Shown here in pieces: positions 8,911 to 18,900 of a DNA stretch of 64,000 nt. The stretch's first letter is position 1, and the number at the start of each line of letters is the position of its first letter. Where the stretch lies: assembly GCA_964568975.1 (NCBI GenBank), contig CAZMSO010000018.1, positions 1 to 64,000 of the forward strand. Reading direction: 5' to 3'. The notes below the pieces were generated by a model, which saw nothing but the letters and a program-made list of their open reading frames with translations, was not told the DNA's origin and made no database searches. The translations under genes were made by a program, and so were the position numbers. The stretch is from CAZADA01 sp964568975. GTDB lineage: Bacteria; Pseudomonadota; Alphaproteobacteria; Caulobacterales; Maricaulaceae.

Positions 8911-9672
8911 ATGGATCACGCAGCGGCGGGCTTTTGGCGTGTGACGCGTGCGGCGATGGCCGCGCTTGTCCTGGCGACGGTCGCGCGCGCGGAGGATGTT
9001 CACGTCGCGGTGGCGGCGAACTTCAAGCCTGCGATGGACGCGCTTGAAACGGCGTTCGAGGCGCAAACGCCCCACGCGCTGACCGTGTCGACGGGCTCAA
9101 CGGGCCTGTTGTACGCCCAGATCCTCCAAGGCGCGCCATTCGACGTCTTGCTCGCCGCGGATCAAGCGCGGCCGGCGGCCTTGGAAGCCCAGGGCCTTGC
9201 GCTCCCCGGCTCGCGGCGCACCTATGCGATCGGGCGGCTGGTGTTGTGGGATCCTCAGGGCGATCCCGTGGGGCCGGAGCGGCTGGCCCAAGGCGCATAT
9301 CGCCGCCTCGCCGTCGCGAACCCGGCGCTCGCGCCTTATGGCGCTGCGGCCCTGGAAACGCTGACTGCGCTTGGCGTTGAGGAGGCGACGCGCGCGAGGC
9401 GGGTGGAGGGCGTCAGCGTCGGGCAGACATTCACTTTTGTGCACACGGGTGCGGCGGATTTAGGATTTGTCGCACTCGCCCAAGTGCTGGCGCGACCGCA
9501 GCACGCCCGTGGCGGCTGGTGGGAGCCAGAAGCGCTGCACACGCCCATCCGACAAGACGCCGTCGCTTTGATCCGGGCGAGCGGCTCCGCCGGCGCGGAC
9601 GCGTTCATGACGTTCCTGGCGAGCGAGGACGCCGGCGCTATGATCGAGACCTTCGGGTATGCGCGCCCGTGA
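8911..9672 (+). CDS. modA: molybdate ABC transporter, periplasmic binding protein
   Basis: A 253-residue solute-binding protein with a signal peptide (residues 1-28, cleavage near ARA-ED). ModA motifs are visible: VAVAANFKPAMDAL, then STGSTGLLYAQI (oxyanion contacts), GAPFDVLLAADQ and, near the C-terminus, a DAFMTFLAS segment. It captures molybdate/tungstate for the ModB channel. GGAGGT lies 6 nt before the ATG. The stop overlaps the modB GTG by four bases. Confidence 0.95.
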   Translation: MDHAAAGFWRVTRAAMAALVLATVARAEDVHVAVAANFKPAMDALETAFEAQTPHALTVSTGSTGLLYAQILQGAPFDVLLAADQARPAALEAQGLALPGSRRTYAIGRLVLWDPQGDPVGPERLAQGAYRRLAVANPALAPYGAAALETLTALGVEEATRARRVEGVSVGQTFTFVHTGAADLGFVALAQVLARPQHARGGWWEPEALHTPIRQDAVALIRASGSAGADAFMTFLASEDAGAMIETFGYARP

Positions 9673-10424
9673 TCGCGGACGCGCCATCCAGCGCAGCGGC
9701 CGCTGTGTTTGGCCTGACTGCGCCTGACATCGCGGCCTTGGGTCTGACGCTGCGTTTGGCGACGGTGGTGACGGCGATTTTGCTGGCTCTGGCGACGCCC
9801 CTCGCCTGGTGGCTGGCGACGACGCCAAGCCGCGCGAAACCGCTGGTGGAGGCCCTGGTGACGGCGCCGCTGGTTTTGCCGCCGACGGTGTTGGGGTTTT
9901 ATCTGCTCATTGCGTTCACGCCGGCCGCGCCTTTGGGCGGCTTCTGGCTGCGCGTGACCGGGGAGACGCTGACATTTTCCTTCACCGGCCTTGTGGCGGC
10001 GTCGGTCGTGTATTCACTGCCCTTTGCGGTCCAGCCCCTGCAAACGGCGTTTGAGGGCGTGCGCCGCGAGATGATGGAGACGGCTGCAAGCCTGCGTGCG
10101 GCGCCGTTGGATGCGTTCATGACGGTCGCCGCGCCGCTGAGCGCGCGCGGGTTCGTGACGGCCGGCGTTTTAAGCTTCGCCCACACTTTGGGCGAGTTCG
10201 GGGTGGTGCTGATGATTGGCGGCGCGATCCCGGGGGAGACGCGGGTGGTGTCGATCGCCATTTACGAGCGTGTGGAGACGCTGCGCTATGGCGAGGCCCA
10301 CGCTCTGGCCGCGCTGGTGTTGGGCGTGTCATGCGTCGCGGTGTTGATGGTGGCGCTGATCAACCGCCGCCGTCCCGGGCTCTTCCACGCCGCCGCCCCG
10401 GGCGCGAGGGACGCATCGCCATGA
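9669..10424 (+). CDS. modB: molybdate ABC transporter, permease
   Basis: A 251-residue inner-membrane permease with about five hydrophobic segments. The binding-protein-dependent transport motif (EAA loop) is near residues 135-165: METAASLRAAPLDAF. VLPPTVLGFYLL and HTLGEFGVVLMIGG are typical of ModB. The GTG start lies in the modA stop and the end overlaps modC (ATGA), so the three genes form one translationally coupled unit. Confidence 0.94.
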   Translation: MIADAPSSAAAAVFGLTAPDIAALGLTLRLATVVTAILLALATPLAWWLATTPSRAKPLVEALVTAPLVLPPTVLGFYLLIAFTPAAPLGGFWLRVTGETLTFSFTGLVAASVVYSLPFAVQPLQTAFEGVRREMMETAASLRAAPLDAFMTVAAPLSARGFVTAGVLSFAHTLGEFGVVLMIGGAIPGETRVVSIAIYERVETLRYGEAHALAALVLGVSCVAVLMVALINRRRPGLFHAAAPGARDASP

Positions 10425-11536
10425 GCCCGCCGCGTCTTGAGATCGCGGCCACGCTCACGCGCGGCGATTTCACGTTGGAGGTGTCCGGGGACTGGCCGCT
10501 TGTGGGCTGCCGCGCCGTCTATGGCCCGAGCGGCGCCGGCAAATCGACGCTGCTGCGCCTGATCGCCGGTTTCGAACGCCCGGACGCAGGCCGCCTTGTG
10601 GTCGCCGGCGAGCCGTGGATCGACTGGGAACGCCGGGGCCGCCGCCTCTTTGTCCCCGCCCATCGCCGCAGCGTCGGCCTGGTGTTCCAGGACGGGCGCG
10701 TCTTCCCGCACCTCAGCGTCGCGGGCAATCTGCGCTACGCCGAGCGCCGCAGCCGCGCCCACGCCGCCGCCCCAAGCTTTGAGACCGTGGTGGAAGCCTT
10801 CGCCCTCGGCCCGCTGCTGGCGCGCGCGACCCATGGGCTCTCCGGCGGCGAGCGTCAGCGGGTCGCTTTGGCGCGCGCGCTGCTCGCGCGGCCGCGCTTT
10901 CTGCTGCTGGATGAGCCGCTTTCAGCCCTCGACCGGGCGCGCCGCGCTGACATTCTCCCCTTCCTGGAGGATCTGCCGGCGCGTTTCGCCATCCCCACCG
11001 TGCTCGTCAGCCACAGTGTCGAGGAGGTCGTGCGCTTAGCTGATCACACGGTGATCCTTGAAGACGGCCGCGTGCGCGCATCTGGACCCACGGCCGCCGT
11101 GCTCAACGCCGATGTCGCCCACCACGACCCTGATGCGCCGACAGCCACCATTTTAGAGGGCGTGGTCATCAGTCACGACCTCCGCTTTGTGTTGACGCGC
11201 ATTGATGTCGGCGCGGGCGTGATCGCTGTGCCGTTGAAGGCGCAAGCACGCATTGGCGATCGCGTGCGGGTGCGCGTCCCGGCGCGGCATGTCGCGCTCG
11301 CCATCGCCGGGTCCCAGGCATGCGCCTCCCTGGCGGGGCTGAGCGTCCGTAACCGCCTGCCCGCCACCATCACCGCTTTGAGCGAAACGCAGCACTCCCC
11401 CTTTGTCGCGGCGCGCTTGGCGGTCGGGGATGGCGCGCTGACGGCCGAAGTGACGCGCGAGGCGGTGCTCGCGCTGGGGCTCGCCGTCGGCCAGCCCGTA
11501 ATCGCCCTCATCAAGAGCGCCAGCTTGGATCTCTGA
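10421..11536 (+). CDS. modC: molybdate ABC transporter, ATPase
   Basis: A 371-residue ATPase. The Walker A motif is GPSGAGKST, the Q-loop VFQDGRVFPHLSV, the signature LSGGERQRVALARALL, and the Walker B/D-loop LLLDEPLSALD with a His switch (SHSVEE). After about residue 290 there is a TOBE/Mop-like molybdate-sensing domain. It powers molybdate import and completes modABC. No modE regulator lies in the cluster and I see no palindromic Mo-box upstream of modA. It ends 16 bp from the convergent two-partner secretion transporter gene. Confidence 0.95.
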   Translation: MSPPRLEIAATLTRGDFTLEVSGDWPLVGCRAVYGPSGAGKSTLLRLIAGFERPDAGRLVVAGEPWIDWERRGRRLFVPAHRRSVGLVFQDGRVFPHLSVAGNLRYAERRSRAHAAAPSFETVVEAFALGPLLARATHGLSGGERQRVALARALLARPRFLLLDEPLSALDRARRADILPFLEDLPARFAIPTVLVSHSVEEVVRLADHTVILEDGRVRASGPTAAVLNADVAHHDPDAPTATILEGVVISHDLRFVLTRIDVGAGVIAVPLKAQARIGDRVRVRVPARHVALAIAGSQACASLAGLSVRNRLPATITALSETQHSPFVAARLAVGDGALTAEVTREAVLALGLAVGQPVIALIKSASLDL

Positions 11537-11552
11537 TCCCCGCGGGCGTCGG

Positions 11553-13277
11553 TTATGGCCAGCGCGTGGTGAGGCGAAAGCCGAAGCCGCTGTCTTGGAT
11601 CGTCTCGTCCACGGGATCAGGGATGTCCTCCAATTGAGCGGCGCCGTAAATGGTGGCGTCGAGACGTCCATTGACGGAAAATTGCAGCTGCAGGCCCACG
11701 CTCGCCAGCGTGTCAACCACGGGATCGTCAAGCTCTGCGTTCCAGCCATGGCCGCCATCGGCGAAGGCGCTCACCGCCAAACGGTTGATCCACCGCCCAC
11801 CGCCCGGCGCGCCATCGCGCAGCGCCACGAGATATTCCAGCGAGCCCACCACGCCGCTGTCGGCCAGCACCTGATTGGTCCGATAGCCGCGCACGGAGTT
11901 AATCCCGCCGAAGGCGAAACGCTCCGTAGAGAACAGAGTTTCGGGCGTGTACTGCGCATCGACACGGCTGATGATCTGACCTGGCCCCATTTTCCGGGCG
12001 AACTGCATTTGCGCGAGCCAGGCGATAAAGTTTTGCGGCGGCGAGTTCGGCGGCGCCGTCGGGCTGTCCAGCGCGTCGAGACCCACAGACACCGTCGAGC
12101 GCAGGCCGAGGACCTGCCGCTCGGACTCCGTGACGAAGTCTTGGGTCGTGCGCAAAATTGTGAGCTCCGTGACGCCGTCGACAGCCCCCGGTGAAAATGA
12201 GAACGGCACGTCGAGGAGTTCTGTCTCTGTCCGTTTCCGAACAATGTCGGCGCCCAGGATCACATCGCTTTGGACGCCGCGCCACACTGGCCGCGACAGG
12301 CCGACGCTCACGGCATAAGCTTCCGACAGAATGTCGAGATCATTCAGCGGCTGCTCCACCACTTCTGCGTCGGAATAGCTCGCATTGATGCGGAGCGTCA
12401 GATCACGCGCCGTCAACGGCAGCGCATAAGACGCGATGGCGTCCACCAGGCCCTCCGTCACGCCCGCCTCGACGCCCAAGACATCGCCCATGCCGAGCGT
12501 GTTGCGCACCACAGCGCCCACGGACGCGCGTTCGCCGCCGACGCTAGGCGAGCGCTCGCTCGCCACGCTGGCGAAGACCCCATAGCGCGGCGCCTCCTCG
12601 ACCCGCAGATTGAGAACAGCCTCGCCGCGCACGTCCCCGGGCTCCAGGGCGGCGTCCATGCGGCGAATGTTGTCATCCGAAACCAGGCGCTGGAAGCGCG
12701 CGCGCAAATCGGCGGCGTTCAGCACTTCATCGGCCTTCGGACGAACCCGCTTTCGGACATAGGAGTCCCGCAAACGCCGCAGACCCTCTTGCGGTTCGCC
12801 CGCGACGCCGTCGCGCCCGCGCTCAACCCGGTAAATGCGGATGTCGCTCAAGACGCCCTCAATCACCTCAAGGAACAACACGCCGTCGGACACGTCTTGG
12901 TCAGCGATCACGGCGCCCGAATTGACATAGCCTGCATCCAAATAAAGCCGGGTGATGTGATCGCGCAGGTCAATCATGTCGCCGACGGACAACGCCTTGC
13001 CCTGGCACGCGACGACCGCGCGCGCGATGGGCTGGGCGAGGTCAGCGACCGTTTGGCCGTTGATCTCAACCCGCTCAATGCGCACACGCCGTTGGGGCGC
13101 GCCGGCGTCCGTCCTCACATGCGCGCACGGTCCGTAGGCGGATGGCTGTTGCGGCTCGCCCCAAGCGGAGACGCCGGCGTCTTGGGCGAAAGCCGGGCCG
13201 CCGGCGAGGCCGACGAGCAGCGCGAGGAGCGCTGGCCCGATCCCGCCATGCGGCCGCGCGTGATGATGTCGCCCCAT
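11553..13277 (-). CDS. two-partner secretion outer-membrane transporter (ShlB/FhaC/HecB family)
   Basis: A 574-residue protein with a signal peptide (residues 1-31, ending AFAQ). A POTRA_2-type region (about 65-150) contains LYLDAGYVNSGAV and LFLEVIEG, and a second POTRA-like stretch follows. The C-terminal half is a 16-strand barrel pattern with the FhaC-type block FAFGGINSVRGYRTN and a late SVGLQLQFSVNG. It should export the FhaB-like protein encoded two genes upstream. It is the last gene of the minus-strand operon, 24 bp after the CHAT gene. The C-terminal RWP end with aromatic residues suits BAM recognition. Confidence 0.93.
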   Translation of the reverse strand: MGRHHHARPHGGIGPALLALLVGLAGGPAFAQDAGVSAWGEPQQPSAYGPCAHVRTDAGAPQRRVRIERVEINGQTVADLAQPIARAVVACQGKALSVGDMIDLRDHITRLYLDAGYVNSGAVIADQDVSDGVLFLEVIEGVLSDIRIYRVERGRDGVAGEPQEGLRRLRDSYVRKRVRPKADEVLNAADLRARFQRLVSDDNIRRMDAALEPGDVRGEAVLNLRVEEAPRYGVFASVASERSPSVGGERASVGAVVRNTLGMGDVLGVEAGVTEGLVDAIASYALPLTARDLTLRINASYSDAEVVEQPLNDLDILSEAYAVSVGLSRPVWRGVQSDVILGADIVRKRTETELLDVPFSFSPGAVDGVTELTILRTTQDFVTESERQVLGLRSTVSVGLDALDSPTAPPNSPPQNFIAWLAQMQFARKMGPGQIISRVDAQYTPETLFSTERFAFGGINSVRGYRTNQVLADSGVVGSLEYLVALRDGAPGGGRWINRLAVSAFADGGHGWNAELDDPVVDTLASVGLQLQFSVNGRLDATIYGAAQLEDIPDPVDETIQDSGFGFRLTTRWP

Positions 13278-13301
13278 GTCGTCCCCCGAACGCGAACGCC
13301 G

Positions 13302-15701
13302 CTAAAGCCAATTGCCGATAACGAGAAAGGCGCCCCAATAAAACGGATGGCGCGTGTCTGTGTTGGCGATGAGGGCGCGTTGGGCGTCGCGCAGCGCGCG
13401 CGCCTTCGTTTCGCCGCCGATCAAGAGCTGCGCGTAAAAGCGCTGCATCAGCTGCGAGGTCGGCCGGTCTGGGATGCTCCAGAGCGAGGCCACCACCGAT
13501 CGCGCGCCCGCCTGATACGCCGCCCCGGCGATGCCCAACACCGCGTCGCCATCGCCAACGGCGGTCTGGCACGCGCTCAGCGTGAGCAGATCAATCGCCT
13601 CGCCGCGCACGCGCGCGCCTTGACTGAGCGCGCTTAAATCCGCCAGCGACACCCGCTCGCCATCGTGAGCCAAAAGGAAACTGGCGTCCGCCGCGCCTCC
13701 GAACTGGCCATGGGTGGCGAGGTGGACAATGTCGTAGTCGCGTCCGCTCAACGCGGTCTTGAACGCCCGGCGGGTGAAGCCCGCGTCAGTGAGCGTCCGC
13801 ACCCGGCGGCCCCTAAGGGGCGCTAAGGCGCTGATCGCGTCCACCTCCTCTAAAACAAAAGGCAAAGCGTCGAACTCAAGGCCCGTTTGCGCGTCATAGC
13901 CCGCCTCGCTCGCGGCCGCGAGCAGCGCTTTCGGCCGCCGGCGGTTGAGCGGCGAGGGGTCGGCCAATGTCAAGCCGATCACGGTCGCAACGGCGTAGCG
14001 CTCCACCACAAAGCGCTCGCCGTCATGAAGCGCGGCCAAGGGAATGCTGCGCAAAGCACCGTCGGGGGCGAACACCACGGTGTCGACATCCCCGCTTGGG
14101 CGAGCGCTCAACACCCGCTCCGCGGGGGCGAACACCACCGCATGCAGGCGCCGGGCGAGCCGCAAGAACTCCGCGTAATCGCTGTCAGGGTCGCGCAAAA
14201 GCGCGCGCACCCGCGCCACAAGCGCATTGAGGTCGGCCCGCGTCACCCGCGCCGGCGCAGCCCTCACCACCTCCCCGCCGACAATCACAAGCGTCTCGAC
14301 CCGGTCGTGGAGCACAATGGGATACACAACCGCCAAATTGGCGGGCGCGTCCGTCAAATCCGCGGGATCGCCCGCGGCGGCCGTGACGCACGTGTCCTCG
14401 AAATAGCGCTCCAACTGAATCGCTTTCAACTGCTCCATCACATCAAGGGCGGTTTGCAGATCCTGCCGCCCGCCGGTGCGCAACAGCACCTCGACATAAT
14501 CCAGCAGAGTCGGCTCCACCGCGTCGCGGGACGAGGGCTCCCCAAGCAGGCGCCCCTGCGTCGCCAAGAGCGGACGGATTTGCTCAATCGACGCCGCCGC
14601 CGCCCGGTAAGAGGCCAACGCCCCCGCCCGGTCGCCCAGGCGATACGACAGCGCCGCGCGCTGGCCCCGCCACACAAACAGCGCCTCAGACGCGCCGCTG
14701 CGGTCGGCGAGCACCAGCGCCCGCAACGTTTCCGCCAGCGCGCCCTCAAGATCGCCCTCCAACGCGCGCACCCGCGCCCGATACCCTACTGCGTAGGACA
14801 ACAAGCGCTCATCGCCGCGGCGTTCGGCGTCGCGCGCCGCGATAGCGAGCACCTCTGCAGCGGCGGCCCGCGCCCGGTCGCCGCCGCCCCCCGCCGCCGC
14901 CAAGGCGCGATCGGCGATGTAAAGCGCTGCGCGCCCACGCTCCCCGGAATCAGCGTCTGCGTCCGCTTCGGCCTCGGCAGCGCGCACATGCGCCAGCGCC
15001 GCCGCCAGCGCGGCGTCCGCCTCCGCCGAGCGTCCGCGGGCCCCAGCGAACTCACTGGCGGCGGCCATCGCGCGGCCTGCGAACACGCGATCCCCGCCTT
15101 GCTCGGCGGCGCGCGCGGCGTCACGGGCGAACGCATACGCCGCATCGAGGAACCCGCCCGCCTCCGGTGACGGAGCGTGTCCGCCAGCCGCGCGTTGACC
15201 CGCCGCCCGCACCAAAGCGCGCGACGGCCCGCGCACCGCCTCGGCGTCGCTCACCACGTCCGCGGATTCCACACTCAACAACGCGAGATTCAACATGCTG
15301 CGCGCTTTGACGCGGGCCGCGCCGACGCGTTCAGCCAGCTCCGCGCTTTGGCGAAAACGCGCCCGCGCTTCGCTCAGCCGCCCTTGGGCCGCCTCCGCTA
15401 AGCCCAGCCCCCCCAAGGCGCGCGCCCGATCAACGGGCTCACGGGCGGTGTCAGCGGCCAACGCGCGAAAGCCGGCCATGGCGGAGGCGAAATCCCCCGA
15501 GCGCAAAGCGTCCTCCGCCCGCGCCAACGCGGCGTCCGCATCGCCGTCAGCGGCGTCCAGCTGCGCCTGAGCGACGGTGACAGACGCGCCAAGCGCGGCG
15601 CACGCTGGCGCAGGCGTGGCGTTCGCACGTCCTGGATCCGCCGACGCGGCATGCACCAGCGCCGTCGCGCCTGCAATCATCGCCAGAATCCGCAAGACCA
15701 T
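13302..15701 (-). CDS. TPR-CHAT domain protein (putative caspase-clan protease), exported
   Basis: A 799-residue protein. Residues 1-21 form a signal peptide (LRILAMIAGATALVHA), so it is probably periplasmic or secreted. Residues about 40-430 are Ala-rich helical repeats of the TPR type (LGGLGLAEAAQGRLSEARA). The C-terminal third is a CHAT domain with the putative catalytic dyad intact: His664 in HLATHGQ and Cys711 in LSACQTAVGD, then GARSVVASLWSIPD and PFYWGAF. CHAT domains belong to peptidase clan CD. It sits between an exoprotein gene and its transporter gene, so the exoprotein is the obvious candidate partner or substrate, but this is inference. AGGGGG precedes the ATG. Confidence 0.93.
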   Translation of the reverse strand: MVLRILAMIAGATALVHAASADPGRANATPAPACAALGASVTVAQAQLDAADGDADAALARAEDALRSGDFASAMAGFRALAADTAREPVDRARALGGLGLAEAAQGRLSEARARFRQSAELAERVGAARVKARSMLNLALLSVESADVVSDAEAVRGPSRALVRAAGQRAAGGHAPSPEAGGFLDAAYAFARDAARAAEQGGDRVFAGRAMAAASEFAGARGRSAEADAALAAALAHVRAAEAEADADADSGERGRAALYIADRALAAAGGGGDRARAAAAEVLAIAARDAERRGDERLLSYAVGYRARVRALEGDLEGALAETLRALVLADRSGASEALFVWRGQRAALSYRLGDRAGALASYRAAAASIEQIRPLLATQGRLLGEPSSRDAVEPTLLDYVEVLLRTGGRQDLQTALDVMEQLKAIQLERYFEDTCVTAAAGDPADLTDAPANLAVVYPIVLHDRVETLVIVGGEVVRAAPARVTRADLNALVARVRALLRDPDSDYAEFLRLARRLHAVVFAPAERVLSARPSGDVDTVVFAPDGALRSIPLAALHDGERFVVERYAVATVIGLTLADPSPLNRRRPKALLAAASEAGYDAQTGLEFDALPFVLEEVDAISALAPLRGRRVRTLTDAGFTRRAFKTALSGRDYDIVHLATHGQFGGAADASFLLAHDGERVSLADLSALSQGARVRGEAIDLLTLSACQTAVGDGDAVLGIAGAAYQAGARSVVASLWSIPDRPTSQLMQRFYAQLLIGGETKARALRDAQRALIANTDTRHPFYWGAFLVIGNWL

Positions 15702-15767
15702 GCCCGCCCCCTCTCTTGCGACCCCGCGCGCGTCCAACCCCGCGCGTGTTCGACCCCGCGCGCTGCG

Positions 15768-15822
15768 CCCCCCGGCTAGGGCGCGCGCGTTGCGTGACGA
15801 CGCAGCTCCTCACACACCCCCG
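15768..15822. repeat. 55-bp exact duplicate, left flank of assembly gap 1
   Basis: These 55 bases are identical to 15923-15977 on the other side of the run of Ns. The length and placement fit a shared assembler k-mer at the two contig ends, so one copy is probably artificial. Confidence 0.9.
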
Positions 15823-15922
15823 NNNNNNNNNNNNNNNNNNNNNNNNNNNNNNNNNNNNNNNNNNNNNNNNNNNNNNNNNNNNNNNNNNNNNNNNNNNNNN
15901 NNNNNNNNNNNNNNNNNNNNNN
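15823..15922. other. assembly gap (100 N)
   Basis: Exactly 100 unknown bases, a conventional placeholder of unspecified length. It separates the CHAT gene from the exoprotein gene. Because the flanks overlap by 55 bp, the true distance is probably negative, which would leave about 74 bp between the two genes. Confidence 0.97.
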
Positions 15923-15977
15923 CCCCCCGGCTAGGGCGCGCGCGTTGCGTGACGACGCAGCTCCTCACACACCCCCG
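15923..15977. repeat. 55-bp exact duplicate, right flank of assembly gap 1
   Basis: Second copy of the 55-base sequence at 15768-15822. It contains the last 15 codons and the stop of the exoprotein gene, so that C-terminus is supported on both contigs. Confidence 0.9.
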
Positions 15978-18900
15978 CCGCGGCCGCCCTCGCCGCCTGC
16001 TGCGGGCGCGGCGCAGCGACGCCGGCGTACAAGCCAAGGCTTTGGAGGGGCGAAGGCTGCGGGCGCGCGGCGGGCCCGGGCTCGGTGATGCTCAGCGTGC
16101 TCGCCTCCCCGGCGCGTTGCACCAAACACCGCGCGTTGAGTTCATCGACCGCGCTCAAAAAGCCCGCTTCCAACGGGTCCGCCCCAGCGGTGACATCGCC
16201 CAGCTGGGCGTCGAGATTGAGCGTGCCGTTGACCGCCACCGTCGACACCGGCTCAAAGGCCTCCAGCAAAAAGCGGCTGTCGACTTGCACATTTGCGCCC
16301 GCGGTTTCACCCAGCGCTTCAATCAGCGCGTTTTGCAGCACCACCGCGCCCGGGCTCGCCGCCAGGATCGCGCCGCCGGAGCCGTCGCCGGCTTCAGCCG
16401 TGGTGGTGATCGCGCCGCTGAGCAGGCTGAGCGAGCCTGATTGCGGCAAGCTCAAGGAGATGTCGCCGGCTTCGCCCGTGGCGGAATTCGTGGTGATGAG
16501 CCCGCCATTGGTCAGCTGGATCTGGTTGGCTTGGATCGTCACGCGCCCGGCGTCGCCGCCCGCGCCTGTGGCGGAGCTGGTTATTTGGGTGCGTTGGGCG
16601 AGATTTGTCGGCGGCGTCGCGCCGGGGTCGTCATCCTCGCGAAAACCGTCGACGATCAGCCGACCAGCGCGGATCTCCACGCCGGCGATCTCGCCATCCG
16701 CGTTGGGCTGGGCGGAAGCGGTGGTGATCTGAGCCCCGCCAGCCAGGGCGATGGTCGCGCCCGGCGCGTCAATGACGACGCCACCCGCGGAGCCGGTTGC
16801 GCCGTCAAGAGCTTCGCTGGTGATGGAGGCCCCCGATCCATCAAGGATCAGCTGATCGCCAACGTTGAGCGCGATTGTCGTCGCGCCGCCACCCCCACGC
16901 GTGGTCGACGTGATCCGGGCGGAGTCAGACAGAAACGCTCGCTCAACGTTGACGGTCACCAAACCCGCATCGCCGAACTCCGGCAGCGCTCCATCGTCCG
17001 CGGGCGTCTCGAACGTGCCCGTGTTTGCGGATATTCTTGACGACGAATTGAGCGTGAGCACCCGAGCGTTCAGGACAATCGGGCCCGCGTCGCCGCTGCC
17101 GGTCGTGTCCGCGCTGATTTCCCCATCATCGATGACGTTCAGGGAGTCCGCCGTTACGGTGATTGTTCCGCCGTCGCCGGAGCCGCCAAGTATCGAATTC
17201 GTTTCAATGACGCCTCCCGTGGACACCGTCAGTGAGTCCGACGCGGTGATGGTGATGCCGCCGCCCTCGCCCGACACAGAGGTCGTGCCTGAAACTTCGC
17301 CGAAATCGCTAACCAGTACGGTGTTGGCGTCGATGGCGATGATGCCGCCATCGCCCATGGACCGGGAGTCGCTGACGATTTCACCGGCCGACGTGACCTC
17401 AACGGCGTCCGCCGTGATCACAATAGAACCGGCATCTCCCGTGGCGTCGAGAACGGTGCTGGCCTCGACCTCCCCCTCGCTTTCCACCCTCACGGTCCCA
17501 GCAGCCGTGATGGCGATGTCCCCGCCGCGACCGGCGCCGAACGCCAGCGCGTCAATGCCGCCTTGACTGGTGATCGTGACGTCCCTGGCTTCGATGACAA
17601 TGTCTCCGGCTTGCGCGCCCCCCAGTGTCGACGTGCTAATGAGCCCCTCGTCACTGACGGTCAACGCGTCGGTCACCACGGTCACCGAACCAGCGTCAGC
17701 GGCGTCCCGACCGGCCTGGGTCGCGATGAGGCTGACGAGCCGTGCGATGACGCCATCGCCGAAATCCACATCGACGGAGCCATCGACCGTAACGGCGTCG
17801 GCCGCGTTCACTGTGACGACGCCGCCGCTCCCCGCGCCAAAGGCTGTCGCTTGAACCGACCCGCCGCTCAGCACATCCAACCTGTTGACATCGATTGAGA
17901 TATCGCCGGCGTCGCCTGTCCCGTTGCTGCTTGTGTTCACCTGAGCGGCGCGGATAACCTCCAAAAGGTCTGCAGAGATCGAGATGTCGCCTCCGCGACC
18001 CGAGGCGAACTCCCCAGCGCCTGCATCGACGACACTCAAGAAATCGACAGAGACCGCATCTGATGCGTCTACAGTGATGTCGCCGCCTCGCCCGTCGCTG
18101 CTTGTGAACGTGACGATCCTCGATTCTGAGAGCAGAGACAGCGTGTCAACGTTAAACGTCACGCTGCTGGCGTTTGCGCTTGCGGATGTCGCCGCGGAAA
18201 CTTGCGCGCCCGAGGACAACATCACATCGCTAACATTCACTGTGATGTCGCCGCCATTTCCGACGCCCTCGGTCAAGCCGTTGATCTGGGCGAGGTTTGT
18301 CAACATCAGGCTGTCAGCCGCGATTGTCAGCGCGCCGCCCGCACCGGTTGCGTCCTGTGAGACCTGAGAGAAGATCCCCGACAGGAACCCATCGATCGTG
18401 ATGGCGTCAGCGTTGATGAACGCGTCGGCGCCGCGACCCTCCGCGAACGTTGAGGTGAGAATGTCGCCGGCGGTCATAATCGACAGAAGACCGGTGTCGA
18501 GGGTCAAGACGCCCGCATCGCCGGCGCCCGATGTGGTCGTGGCGATGCGTCCGCCGGACACGATGTCTGTGTTGGCGGACTCGATGGAGAGATTCCCGCC
18601 ACGTCCGGTTCCTCCCGCGCCAACCGCGGTCTGGATGATGGACCCAAAGCCGTCGACCACAAGCCCGTCGGCGAGGATCAAGGTCACAGCCCCGCCGTCC
18701 CCTGCGCCAAACGTTCGCGCTTCAAGATCAGCGCCGGACGCCAGACGCAACGTCGTCGCCGTGATGATGATGTCGCCGCTGTCGCCGTCGCCAACGGTTT
18801 CGATGAAGACGTTTGCGCCATTCGACACGACAATGTCGTCGGCCGCGAGCGCGATCGCGCCGCTCTCGCCACCCGCTTCAGACGCGGTGAAGAAGCGGGT

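Noticed and set aside
12270..13637. A 455-codon plus-strand frame opposite the TPS transporter and CHAT genes.
   Set aside because: It spans the boundary of two real minus-strand genes and shows no motif or ribosome site.
15768..15977. 55-bp direct repeats around the first gap as target-site or recombination repeats of a missing mobile element.
   Set aside because: The same length occurs at the unrelated second gap and each copy ends exactly at the Ns, which fits a k-mer overlap in the assembly. No transposase or terminal inverted repeat is present.
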